From Shewanella maritima (GTDB lineage Bacteria; Pseudomonadota; Gammaproteobacteria; Enterobacterales; Shewanellaceae), in NCBI RefSeq assembly GCF_004295345.1, contig NZ_CP036200.1, positions 4,527,501-4,591,500 on the forward strand: a DNA stretch of 64,000 bases, written 5' to 3'. Of this stretch, positions 39,730 to 48,523 are shown piece after piece (position 1 is the stretch's first letter; every line of letters starts with the position of its first letter). The notes beneath the pieces are model-generated. The model ran no database searches and was not told the DNA's origin. It saw nothing but the letters and a program-made list of their open reading frames with translations. The translations under genes were made by a program, and so were the position numbers.

Positions 39730-40384
39730 AGCAGTTATTGTCGCATTATCTGTTACTGGTCTTTTCACAACTAGCCTGTTTTCCAGTGTTGCTTACAGTG
39801 AAACTATCTCACTCGAATACAACGGCTTTTATGACAAGCTTAAGCGTGCTCATAAGAGTAATCATCCATTAGTTGATTTAGTCTTTTCTGTGCCTGAAAA
39901 ACCGGGCTGCAAGATAGTGAGTGGCGATATACGTACAGAGAAGCAACAGTTCCCACTGACCTATAACGCTGAGCAGCGACTATTTATTCCTTACGACCCG
40001 CAGCTTAAATCTGATCGCGCCTTGATCAACCTAACCGTTGATGGCGATGGTAAACAGTGTGGGATAGCGGTGCAAGTGCGCGCGAAATCAGTTAAGCAGA
40101 GTTACTCAGCAAGCGAGCTAACAGACCTGATGGCAGACATGGATAAACTGCTTGATAGCTTACTGGGTTTTCCGATGAAGTATTTTTCTGATCCTGTTGC
40201 GGGCATTAAGCTGCAATTTGAATCAGAGCTTAACAGTGTGTTGATCGATGGCAAATCAGTGGAATTAGAGCAATCTATGCAAGGTGAACACTACAGTGCA
40301 ACCTTAACTCGTGAGTTAATCGAAAACGCGAAGCAGGTCGAGTTTAGTCAAATGCCAACGGTGATCAGCCCCCATTTGAATTAG
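39722..40384 (+). CDS. DUF2987 family exported protein
   Basis: A 220-residue periplasmic protein. The ATG at 39722 lies within the last codons of the glucosaminidase gene and has AAGGA upstream; it opens a signal peptide ending near VAYS-ET. The mature start (SLEYNGFYDKLKRAHKSNHPLVDLVFSVP) is typical of DUF2987, a family of unknown function in Shewanella and related genera; the run quoted spans two conserved blocks, EYNGFYDKLK and LVDLVFSVP. Coupling with the glucosaminidase suggests a role in cell-wall turnover, which is only an inference. Confidence 0.85.
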   Translation: MRKAVIVALSVTGLFTTSLFSSVAYSETISLEYNGFYDKLKRAHKSNHPLVDLVFSVPEKPGCKIVSGDIRTEKQQFPLTYNAEQRLFIPYDPQLKSDRALINLTVDGDGKQCGIAVQVRAKSVKQSYSASELTDLMADMDKLLDSLLGFPMKYFSDPVAGIKLQFESELNSVLIDGKSVELEQSMQGEHYSATLTRELIENAKQVEFSQMPTVISPHLN

Positions 40385-40410
40385 TTCGCTTACATTTAGT
40401 TATAAGAGGT

Positions 40411-40678
40411 TAGGGCCTATTGATCTTTCAAGATTATTTTTACAGCTGCTTGTTGGAAATTTATACAAGGCAACGACTTTGATGTGTGGTTATTCCACAT
40501 GAGTAAGTCGTTAACATAGTAGAAATGACAACAAGCGCTGCCTGAAAGGTTCGTTTAAAAGCACTTTACTCATTATTGCGAGCGAATTTGTGTAGGTGAC
40601 TAGACGTCATCGCTCACGCCTCAATTAAAGTGCTTTTAATTCGAACAAATTCTAATCAGCAAAGATTAACAGGCCCTA
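40411..40678. mobile_element. MITE-like structured element with terminal inverted repeats and TA duplication
   Basis: The 264-bp core is bounded by 16-bp terminal inverted repeats GGGCCTATTGATCTTT (40413-40428) and AAAGATTAACAGGCCC (40661-40676), matching at 14 of 16 positions, and flanked by TA on both sides, as for IS630/mariner-type insertion. Inside are two long imperfect hairpins. Arm one pairs CTTTCA with TGAAAG, CAGCTGCTTGTTG (40443) with CAACAAGCGCTG (40529), AACGACTT with AAGTCGTT, and ATGTGTGG with CCACAT. Arm two pairs TTAAAAGCACTTTA (40555-40568) with TAAAGTGCTTTTAA (40626-40639), a perfect 14-bp match, and GAGCG with CGCTC. It has no coding capacity. I believe similar elements recur in Shewanella genomes, but this is memory only. 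Confidence 0.8.
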
Positions 40679-40687
40679 GTCAAGCAC

Positions 40688-40717
40688 AAAAAAACAGCCT
40701 CATTTGAGGCTGTTTTT
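40688..40717 (-). terminator. Terminator downstream of ttcA
   Basis: Stem AACAGCCTCA / TGAGGCTGTT with a two-base loop and A/T runs on both sides. On the minus strand it follows ttcA by about 40 bases; it could also stop plus-strand transcription. Confidence 0.9.
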
Positions 40718-40758
40718 GTTTCAGAGTCGATATTTATTTCGCTATGTCTAGACCAAGC

Positions 40759-41715
40759 TTATGGCTGGAAGGTCTCCACCACATCAATGCGCTGGCCTCT
40801 ATCAGGTGCAGCTTCATCAAGATTAATGTGGCCGCTGTTACTGATATCTAAGAAATCAAATGCTGGCAAGTCAGCTTCAGCCACGTCGCCCTTCATTGGT
40901 GCATTTGGATCGCGCTTAAGGCTTACAAAGTCAAACTGCTCACGGTCAACACCCTGAGATGGCGCGGTGTTTTGCATCGCAGTAAAGATGGTTTCAATGC
41001 GACCAGGGTGCTGCTTGTCCCATTGCTTCATCATATCTTTAATTGCTTGACGCTTAAGGTTTTCCTGTGAACCGCATAAATTACACGGAATAATCGGGAA
41101 TTCTTTGAGTTTTGCGTATTCGGCAATGTCTTTTTCGCGGCAGTAGGCAAGCGGGCGGATCACCATGTTAGCGCCATCGTCAGACAGTAATTTAGGCGGC
41201 ATGGCTTTCATCTTACCGCCATAGAACATGTTTAAGAACATGGTTTCGATGATGTCATCTCTATGGTGCCCTAGGGCAATTTTAGTTGCGCCAATACGTT
41301 GAGCAAAGCCGTATAGCGTGCCGCGGCGTAGGCGCGAGCATAAAGAGCAGGTAGTTTTACCTTCAGGGATTTTTTCTTTAACGATTGAGTAGGTGTCTTT
41401 TTCAAGAATATGATAAGCAACGCCTACTTGATCTAGGTATCTTGGTAATACATCTTCTGGAAACCCTGGCTGTTTTTGATCAAGGTTTACCGCCACAATT
41501 TCAAATTTGATTGGTGCACGCTGCTGCAAATTAAGCAAGATGTCTAGCATGGCATAGCTGTCTTTACCGCCAGATAAACAGCACATTACTCTGTCGCCAT
41601 CTTCAATCATGTTGTAGTCAGCAATGGCACTGCCAACTTCACGACGCAGACGCTTTTGTAACTTGTTCATACGAGTAATATTTTTCTTGATGGTTTCTTG
41701 TGCCAGTTCAGACAT
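40759..41715 (-). CDS. ttcA: tRNA 2-thiocytidine synthetase TtcA
   Basis: A 318-residue ATP- and iron-sulfur-dependent enzyme that thiolates cytidine 32 of certain tRNAs. The PP-loop reads SGGKDS near residue 48, and two CxxC pairs ([10 protein letters not shown] and [10 protein letters not shown]) that bind the cluster are present. It lies alone on the minus strand. The start ATG at 41715 has AAAGG very close upstream. In E. coli ttcA is also near the uspE-fnr region, which supports conserved order apart from the ABC transporter inserted between. Confidence 0.95.
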   Translation of the reverse strand: MSELAQETIKKNITRMNKLQKRLRREVGSAIADYNMIEDGDRVMCCLSGGKDSYAMLDILLNLQQRAPIKFEIVAVNLDQKQPGFPEDVLPRYLDQVGVAYHILEKDTYSIVKEKIPEGKTTCSLCSRLRRGTLYGFAQRIGATKIALGHHRDDIIETMFLNMFYGGKMKAMPPKLLSDDGANMVIRPLAYCREKDIAEYAKLKEFPIIPCNLCGSQENLKRQAIKDMMKQWDKQHPGRIETIFTAMQNTAPSQGVDREQFDFVSLKRDPNAPMKGDVAEADLPAFDFLDISNSGHINLDEAAPDRGQRIDVVETFQP

Positions 41716-42029
41716 ACCTTTGACCGCTTGCTTACTTGAGTTTCAGGGCGCGTATTATTCCAGTATTAGCAAGAATGGTAAAGCTTTGCGCGGCATTACT
41801 TGACCTAAACTAACGAGTTGTTAACAAGCATTTGCTCGACTACTAGCAAGTGCTAGTTACTCAAAATGCAGCTGAGATCTGTTTTTGAAAAGCTTAGCTC
41901 AATCAGCTTAAAGATATGTGATCTGTTCCCTTGAGAACCTTGGCTGTAATTGCGTATAACACTCTGTATCTTCTAAAATTTTGTGCCACTGTTAGCCGCC
42001 AAGTTTAATGACGGTTTTATTGAGCCTAT
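41716..42029. other. Divergent intergenic region, no named feature
   Basis: 314 bases between ttcA (minus) and the ABC transporter binding-protein gene (plus). It presumably holds both promoters. No terminator, palindromic operator or small gene was recognised. Confidence 0.4.
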
Positions 42030-43656
42030 ATGTCCCATCCATTAACCGCGCAGCTTATTCGACGAGTGTTAGTTGCTCGGGTCAAACTGCTTATTGTTGC
42101 AAGCATTGCATTCATACTCGTTGCAATGCTGTTTAACCACATTCTTGCGGATAAGTTTTATCAGGTGCAGCGGCATAACACTGTATCCATTAGTGGCCCA
42201 TGGGAGTTCACCTCATTTGAGCCAGCCAAGCATGGTTATATCTATACCCGCATGCAGGTGATTGAAACTCTGCTGGATGTCGACAAAAAAGGGCAATTAA
42301 AACCTGCATTAGCAACAGATTACTGGCAAACCAGTGACGGATTGAGCTGGCATTTTAACTTGCGTGAGGGGTGACATTCCATGATGGCAGCGAGTTAAAC
42401 GCCCACGCCGTACAGCAAAGTCTGCAAGCCGCATTAGCGACTCACGGCAGTTTGCGAATGGCTCCGATAGCATCAATTGAGGCTATTGATGAGCGAGAGA
42501 TAATGATTGCTTTAAACAAGCCTTATCCCATGCTGGGTTTACTGCTCACCCATTATGCTAATGCGATAATCGCCCCAGCAAGCTTTACAGATGGCGAGGT
42601 CACCGAGCTTATTGGCACCGGGCCTTACTCACTTATGCATTTCTCGCCACCACATAAACTCATTGTTAAGGCAAATGATAGTTATTGGGGGCAAAAACCG
42701 TCAATTACCTATGCCAGCTACTTAACTGGTCATAGAGCGGAAAGTCGAGTGCTGCAAGCGAAATCACAAGAAGCAGATATTGTATTTACGCTGGCATCAT
42801 CGTCATTCCCACAATTAGCAGATGCGCCGGTTGAGATTATCTCTGCGCCGATCCCAAGAACGCTACTCCTGAAATTAAACAGCGGTGATAGCCAGCTTCA
42901 CGATGTGCGTGTACGCCAAGCACTGAGTCTTGCTCTTGATAGGCAAGGTATAGCCGCTACCATCATCGGCGATAAAGCGGCGGCAAGTACAAGCTTATTA
43001 CCACTAAGTTTCACACAGTGGCATAAGTTACCAAGTACACAACATCAAAAACAGCTGCAATCAAGCTCTGAGCGTTTAACGCTTGCTAAGCAGTTACTCA
43101 AGCAAGCTGGTTGGAAACAAATCGATGGAATACTGCTCGATGCTCACAAGCAGCCTTTTAAACTAACGCTAGTGACCTATGCCGATAGACCTGAGTTAAC
43201 TAAAGTGGCGACAGCCGTGCAGGCGCAGTGGGCAAAGCTTGGTATTAAGCTTGATATCAATGTAACTAACTCAAGCATGATCCCCGCAGGTCACCATGAT
43301 GGCAGCTTACAAGTTGGATTGATGGCGCGAAATTTTGGTTTTCTAGCCGACCCGTTGATGACAATCTTGCAGGATTACGCCAATGGCGGCGGTGATTGGG
43401 GGCGATGAACTGGCGAGACGATGCTGTCGACGCTCTGTTTAAACAAGCTCAGATATCTAACGTTTCAAGTGAACTAAAACAAGATGCGCTAAACGTCATT
43501 GAACAACAATTCCCTGTGCTTGCCATTGCCCATTATCGGCAAAACATCAGCGTAAATAAACGTATCAGAAATTTCTCTTTCGACCCGTTTGAGCGCAGCT
43601 ATTTCATCAATCAGCTGAGTTTTAAGGAACGTTCAGAAGGTGAGCCGCGCAAATGA
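42030..43656 (+). pseudogene. Peptide/nickel-type ABC transporter substrate-binding protein, broken by two single-G deletions
   Basis: Three successive fragments in different frames together make one solute-binding protein of about 540 residues (SBP_bac_5 type, as in Dpp/Nik/Sap systems), with a membrane anchor at about residues 18-37. Frame one ends with the TGA at 42372 directly after a GGGG run (42368-42371), where one more G would continue into the next fragment (NLREG then VTFHDGSEL). Frame two ends with the TGA at 43406 after a GGGGG run (43398-43402), where one more G would restore GGDWGAMNWRDDAVDALF. Everything else is intact. It may be a true pseudogene, a slip-prone gene, or a homopolymer sequencing error. 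The blocks GTGPYSLMHF and ALSLALDRQGIA are family-typical. Confidence 0.88.
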
Positions 43657-43747
43657 CAAGGTTCAGAGCAAGTAGTAAATCGAAAGTGAGCAAATCGACA
43701 ATGAGGTTCACGACGAATAGGCGCGAAAATAAGCGGGTGTGTGAACA

Positions 43748-44680
43748 ATGGTAATAGATATTTTATATCGGCGCATATTACAACTGTTTTCGGTAATGCT
43801 GGTTGTGGGCGTGTTGTCGTTTTTGATCATGCACTCTCTGCCCGGTGACATGGCCTACCGCATTGCCGCAGGGCGCTATGGGCAAGACAATGTGTCGATG
43901 TTGGCTGCGCAGCAAGTTGCGATTGAATTGAATCTAGATGCAGGGCTTGTTGAGAGCTTGATGTATTGGTTTAACGATCTCATTCGTTTTAATTTTGGCA
44001 CCTCGCTAGTTAGCGGCCAGAACGTATCTGACATGCTATACCACCAAGTTGGCCATTCACTGGTGCTGGCAATATCTGCGGTGCTTATCGCGTTACTCAT
44101 ATCAATCCCTTTTGGACTGTTAAGTGTGAAGTATCCGCGCATCCTAAACCCGTTCATTAGTTTGATATCTGTATTGACTAAGTCAATGCCAGTATTTGTG
44201 ATTGGCATTGTTTTGATTGCGATATTTGCCATTGAGCTTAACTTAGCGCCTGTTGCGGGCTACGGCTCCTGGCAGTATTTATTGCTCCCTGCATTTACCT
44301 TAGGCATAAGCTTGGCAGCTGTGACTAATCGGGTTATATACGTCAACGCACTTGATGTGAGCCAATCTGCCTTTTATCAGTTCTCTCGTTTTAAAGGGTT
44401 AACGGTTAAGCAAACATTGCTACGCCACGGTGTAAAGAATATATCCGCGCCTGTGGTGACTTATCTTGGCATTCAACTGGTAATTGTGATTGAAGGCATA
44501 GTGATGATTGAGTCGCTGTTTAGCTGGCCGGGAATTGGCCACGGGCTTGCCCACGCGATATTTGCCAGAGACGTACCTGTTATCCAAGGCTGCGCCTTGA
44601 TGATGGGCTTTTTGTTTGTCGCGGTAAACACCATAACCGATTTGATTTGCTACAAGCTTGACCCAAGAGGGCTCGAATAA
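43748..44680 (+). CDS. ABC transporter permease, DppB/SapB/NikB type
   Basis: A 310-residue inner-membrane protein with six predicted helices and the family N-terminus (ILYRRILQLFSVMLVVGVLS, then SLPGD). The EAA-type cytoplasmic loop with GLTVKQTLLRHGVKN before the last helices docks the ATPase. The next gene starts at the base after its stop. It follows the broken binding-protein gene by 91 bases, in which a 33-codon mini-frame overlaps both neighbours. Confidence 0.9.
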   Translation: MVIDILYRRILQLFSVMLVVGVLSFLIMHSLPGDMAYRIAAGRYGQDNVSMLAAQQVAIELNLDAGLVESLMYWFNDLIRFNFGTSLVSGQNVSDMLYHQVGHSLVLAISAVLIALLISIPFGLLSVKYPRILNPFISLISVLTKSMPVFVIGIVLIAIFAIELNLAPVAGYGSWQYLLLPAFTLGISLAAVTNRVIYVNALDVSQSAFYQFSRFKGLTVKQTLLRHGVKNISAPVVTYLGIQLVIVIEGIVMIESLFSWPGIGHGLAHAIFARDVPVIQGCALMMGFLFVAVNTITDLICYKLDPRGLE

Positions 44681-45643
44681 ATGCCAACAAATTATCCTAC
44701 AAGTCTGTTGCAATTGACTGTATCTGCTTTTAATCGCATGTCCGTAAAGCAATTTGTTGGCCTAGTTTTGCTAATTGCCATGCTTGGGCTCAGTCTGTTG
44801 GTGCTTTGTTTTAGCGGTTTTTCGATAGATGGGCAGAACCTGCAGCATACGTTGACCATACCGAGTTTAGAGCATTGGTTAGGTACGGATCAGTATGGTC
44901 GTAGCATGTTAATGCGCCTTGCCAGTGCCATTGTATTGTCATTAATGCTTGGGGTTATTTGCGTACTAACGGCGAGCATAGTTGGGGTAGGCTTAGGTTT
45001 AGTCTCTGTATTTAGCCCGGCTAGGCTGGCGGGCTTTATCGATGGGGTGAGTAATATCGTTTTGGCTTTACCAGCATTAGTGATTGTGCTGTTGTTATCT
45101 GCAATGGTGCCCGGGTCATTATTGATGATTTATATCGCCATTGCGTTGGTGCAATGGGTTGAGTATTACCGGGTAACGCGTCAACGAGCTAAAGCCATTC
45201 TCGCGAGTCCTAGAGCTGAAAATTCACGCTTGTTGGGTTTTGACAACCGCTACCTGATAAAGCGTCATATCATCCCAGATCTTGCGCCGACACTGTCTAC
45301 CATGATGGCATTTGGTGCGGCTAACGCGATATTGATGATGGCAGGGCTTGGGTTTGTGTATGTTGGCATTCAGCCTCCTACCGCGGAGCTTGGATTAATG
45401 AGTGTTGAGCTATTTCCATACTATCAACAAGCACCTTGGTTGGTCGCGCAGCCATTAGTGGCTATTTCACTGCTGGTGCTAAGTTTTCACTTGATGGCTG
45501 ACAGTGATAGAACGTCTAGCAAAGTTTCGCCTGAGTGCCATCTGGCGAGTGATAACTCTGCAAACGGCAACTTTGCAAACGACAGCTCTGCAAAGGAAAG
45601 TACGGCAGAAAACCAATCTCCGGCCGAGGTGAGCAAACTATGA
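44681..45643 (+). CDS. ABC transporter permease, DppC/SapC/NikC type
   Basis: A 320-residue membrane protein with a first helix near residues 25-47 and the permease domain with LGTDQYGRSMLMRL (about 65-80), the family hallmark. The last 45 or so residues, after the final helix, are a hydrophilic Asn/Ser/Ala/Glu tail encoded partly by three imperfect 15-base repeats (45554-45598), which is unusual for this family. The stop overlaps the ATPase start as ATGA. Confidence 0.88.
   Translation: MPTNYPTSLLQLTVSAFNRMSVKQFVGLVLLIAMLGLSLLVLCFSGFSIDGQNLQHTLTIPSLEHWLGTDQYGRSMLMRLASAIVLSLMLGVICVLTASIVGVGLGLVSVFSPARLAGFIDGVSNIVLALPALVIVLLLSAMVPGSLLMIYIAIALVQWVEYYRVTRQRAKAILASPRAENSRLLGFDNRYLIKRHIIPDLAPTLSTMMAFGAANAILMMAGLGFVYVGIQPPTAELGLMSVELFPYYQQAPWLVAQPLVAISLLVLSFHLMADSDRTSSKVSPECHLASDNSANGNFANDSSAKESTAENQSPAEVSKL
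45554..45598 (+). repeat. Three imperfect 15-base tandem repeats in the permease tail
   Basis: Units AACTCTGCAAACGGC, AACTTTGCAAACGAC and AGCTCTGCAAAGGAA follow one another in frame and encode a hydrophilic Asn/Ser-Ala-Asn type tail. Confidence 0.75.
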
Positions 45644-47283
45644 TGGCCTCTCGATCCAAATCTATTTCTAAACCCAAATCTATTTCTAAACCCAAACCTA
45701 TTTATAAACCCAAAACTATCTCTAAACCCAAACCTGCGCCTAAACTCAAGTCAAAACCTTCGTTGCTTAAAGTTGAAAACCTCAGCATTGAGTTGGCTTC
45801 ACACTCAGCTTACTTTAAGCAGTTGTTAACCAAGCTCAAATCAAATCAGCTATCGACTGCTAGTGCTAACAAGCAACTACTTGTCGCGCCAATTAGATTT
45901 GAGGTTAATATCAATAACCCTGTTTGTATTATTGGAGAAACAGGCGCGGGCAAGAGCTTAATTTTGCAAGCCATTATGGGCTGCCTTCCCCCAGGGTTAA
46001 TTAGACGAGGCACAATCACATTTGATGGCGTGGCTTTGTCAGACAAACAGCTGGCGGCGCTGTGGGACACAAGCATATCTTTGCTTCCTCAAGAGCCTGT
46101 GACATTACTTGACCCGTTAATGGTTAACTATCAACAACTCAGCGAAATCCACTCCTGCTTAAATGGCATTGGTAGGCGAGCAGCCGTGAGTCATAGTCTC
46201 GAGCAGATGCAAGATGCGGGCTTGATAAGTGCCTATGACAAGTACCCAAGACATCTTTCGGGCGGAATGGCGCAGCGTCTTGCCTACTTATGTGCTACCA
46301 CCAACAACTCGCGACTATTGCTGCTAGATGAGCCTACTAAAGGGCTAGATGATGGCTGCTGTAAGCGGCTTTACGCTAACCTCAATGCTTATGGCGCTCA
46401 AGCTGGACTCATTTGCGTGACCCATGATTTGAACTTGGTAAAAGCCATTGGTGGCAAGGTCTTAGTTATCAAGCAGGGCCTGTTAATTGAATCAATTAAT
46501 GCCGCGACAATTGAGCTTGATGCCAGTCATGAATTCACAAATAGCCTAATTCAAGCCAACCCTAAGCATTGGCGCGCTGATGTTAATCATCGAGCCAAAC
46601 CGCTACAAGTGTTTCCTAGTGCAAAAGGTAATGATGTCAGTCGACAAGATGATGAGCGAACTCCGCTTATTCAAGCAAAAAAGCTGCAAGTGGGAAGGGC
46701 GCTGCGAGCCATTATCAAGCCGATAGACTTCACTATATATAAGAGACAAATCATTGGCTTAGCAGGCGACAGCGGCGTAGGTAAAACCACCTTAGGTGAT
46801 ACCTTGTTAGGTTTGATTGAGCCAATTGCGGGTGAGCTCAAAGTAGCGCATGAAAACAAAGCTCGTTGGTTAAAGCTGTATCAAGACCCAATTAGTAGCT
46901 TTGAGCCAAGTTGCAGCATTAGAGTGCAATTGCAAGATTTGACGTCTTTAGCGCATGTAAAATCCGATGAGGTACAGACGCTGCTGCCAAAATTAAATTT
47001 GAGCGCTAGTTTATTAGATAAGCTTCCTAGCCAATTATCTGGTGGTGAGTTACAAAGACTTGCTTTACTAAGGCTTATGCTACTGAAACCTGAGTTTATT
47101 TTCGCTGACGAAGCCGTATCGCGGCTTGACCCTATCACTGCCAAACAAGTGATGCAGCTTTTAGTCTCGTTTGTGCGCGAAACTAACATTACGCTAGTCA
47201 TTGTCAGTCACGACGGTGAGCTACTTAACGCAGTATGTGATGACATTCTCGAGTTGCAGAAAGTTGAGTTACAAAAAGTTTAG
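45640..47283 (+). CDS. Fused double ABC ATPase (DppD-DppF type)
   Basis: A 547-residue protein with two nucleotide-binding domains that are separate proteins in most Dpp/Sap systems. Domain one has Walker A GETGAGKS, signature LSGGMAQRL and Walker B LLLLDEPTKG; domain two has Walker A GDSGVGKTT, signature LSGGELQRL and FIFADEAVSRLD. The first 45 residues are a basic Lys/Pro/Ser repeat arm made by 18-base tandem repeats. The family C-terminal oligopeptide-binding extension is missing after each domain. The start ATG overlaps the permease stop; a second ATG follows at 45643. Confidence 0.9.
   Translation: MMASRSKSISKPKSISKPKPIYKPKTISKPKPAPKLKSKPSLLKVENLSIELASHSAYFKQLLTKLKSNQLSTASANKQLLVAPIRFEVNINNPVCIIGETGAGKSLILQAIMGCLPPGLIRRGTITFDGVALSDKQLAALWDTSISLLPQEPVTLLDPLMVNYQQLSEIHSCLNGIGRRAAVSHSLEQMQDAGLISAYDKYPRHLSGGMAQRLAYLCATTNNSRLLLLDEPTKGLDDGCCKRLYANLNAYGAQAGLICVTHDLNLVKAIGGKVLVIKQGLLIESINAATIELDASHEFTNSLIQANPKHWRADVNHRAKPLQVFPSAKGNDVSRQDDERTPLIQAKKLQVGRALRAIIKPIDFTIYKRQIIGLAGDSGVGKTTLGDTLLGLIEPIAGELKVAHENKARWLKLYQDPISSFEPSCSIRVQLQDLTSLAHVKSDEVQTLLPKLNLSASLLDKLPSQLSGGELQRLALLRLMLLKPEFIFADEAVSRLDPITAKQVMQLLVSFVRETNITLVIVSHDGELLNAVCDDILELQKVELQKV
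45661..45750 (+). repeat. 18-base tandem repeats at the ATPase N-terminus
   Basis: Two identical units TCTATTTCTAAACCCAAA (45661-45678, 45679-45696) are followed by two close variants (45697-45714, 45715-45732) and one degenerate copy (45733-45750). In frame they encode SISKPK-like hexapeptides. Copy number could vary between strains. Confidence 0.9.
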
Positions 47284-47400
47284 CTACAAAAAGTGAATTA
47301 AAAAGCGGGGGAGTTGTGAAGCATTGATCAGTATGGAGTCGATGATGAAAAGGTAAATCGTAAGACCAGCTAGTACGAATTTTCCCTGTGGTTAAAATCA

Positions 47401-47428
47401 AAAGCCCAATGAAAAATCATTGGGCTTT
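47401..47428. terminator. Bidirectional terminator between ABC operon and uspE
   Basis: Stem AAAGCCCAATGA / TCATTGGGCTTT with an AAAA loop between two convergent units. Confidence 0.88.
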
Positions 47429-47492
47429 GTCTGCTCGAATGTACCAGCTCAAACTTTGCTTACCGTTAAGCTCTGTGACGCTTATGAAGCGG

Positions 47493-48425
47493 TTACTCTT
47501 CTTCAAGTGGTGATTTAAAACCATCAGGTTTGATTGCCAGTAAATCACAGTTAATGCTGTCAATCACATGCTCAGCGGTGTTACCAATAAGCGCTGCAGA
47601 GAAGCCAGTACGACCAACGGTCCCTAAGATAACTAACTCGGCATCAAGCTTTTGCGCCATATCTGGAATGATATCTTCAGGTAAACCTTCTTCAACATGA
47701 CAGTTCTCAAATGGGATCTCATAGGTTTGCGCTATGTACTGCACTCGCTGCTCATGTTGCATTCTGATGGTGTCGTTATAGCTGTTAGCGTCAAAGTCTG
47801 GTAACTCAATAGCCAAATTAACAGGTGTACCTGGGTAGCCATTAACTAGGTGGACCGAGGCAGAGAACTTATCAGCTAAGTGCTTAGCATATTGGATGAC
47901 TTTTCCATTGAGGTTTTGGTGCTCTTCATCTTCGCAAGCTACGTTAATTGCACAAATAATCTTGCCATTAACTGGCCAGTCATGCTCTTTAACCATCAAC
48001 ACCGGAATAGGTGCCTTGCGCATCAAGTGCCAGTCGGTAGGCGTGAAGATAACCGCTTTGAGTTTGTCATGGTCATGGGTGCCTTTGACGATCAAGTCGA
48101 CATCATGCTCCATTGCGTAGTTAATAACACTTTCAAATGGACGGTTATGCCAAACTACTTCTGAGTGAATATTGACGCCGCGCGGTTGGTATTGCACGAG
48201 AATATCATCGAGCCAGGCTTTACGCTGATCGATAACGCCTTGTCGCATCGCTTCACGCTCTTGATGTGACAAGATAGAGGTCATTTCGTAAGAAAAATCA
48301 AAAATAGACAAGAAGGCGATAACTTCAGCCTGGCTTTTGGATGCCAAGTCTACCGCACGGTCTAATGCCGCTTGATGATCTGTAGTCGGGTTGATGACGA
48401 CGAGTACTTTGTTGTAATCCTTCAT
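47493..48425 (-). CDS. uspE: Universal stress protein UspE
   Basis: A 310-residue cytoplasmic protein with two Usp domains in tandem (about 1-150 and 160-305); the second ends in the nucleotide-loop motif GTVGRTGFSAALIGNTAEHV. The ATG at 48425 has GGGAG upstream; the in-frame TTG at 48437 overlaps that site and is rejected. It follows fnr on the same strand, as in E. coli. A near-perfect FNR box lies at the right distance from a predicted -10, suggesting induction at low oxygen. Confidence 0.95.
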   Translation of the reverse strand: MKDYNKVLVVINPTTDHQAALDRAVDLASKSQAEVIAFLSIFDFSYEMTSILSHQEREAMRQGVIDQRKAWLDDILVQYQPRGVNIHSEVVWHNRPFESVINYAMEHDVDLIVKGTHDHDKLKAVIFTPTDWHLMRKAPIPVLMVKEHDWPVNGKIICAINVACEDEEHQNLNGKVIQYAKHLADKFSASVHLVNGYPGTPVNLAIELPDFDANSYNDTIRMQHEQRVQYIAQTYEIPFENCHVEEGLPEDIIPDMAQKLDAELVILGTVGRTGFSAALIGNTAEHVIDSINCDLLAIKPDGFKSPLEEE

Positions 48426-48497
48426 GTTCACTCCCAAGCAATTGTATTTTAGCTTTTTCTACTAAATACAGTATCACTACTGTGGGAAAAATAAACA

Positions 48498-48511
48498 TTG
48501 AATTAGATCAA
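48498..48511 (-). promoter_or_regulatory. FNR/EtrA box of uspE
   Basis: TTGAATTAGATCAA matches the TTGAT-N4-ATCAA consensus at 9 of 10 positions. On the minus strand a -10 candidate GATACT (48475-48470) would place transcription start near 48463, with the box centred at about -41, the class II activator position. Confidence 0.7.
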
Positions 48512-48523
48512 AAAAGCTACTTT

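Noticed and set aside
45640..45750. Lys/Pro/Ser repeat arm of the ATPase as a non-translated leader
   Set aside because: The start overlaps the permease stop as ATGA, as in coupled operons, and no good later start with a ribosome site precedes the first ATPase motif.
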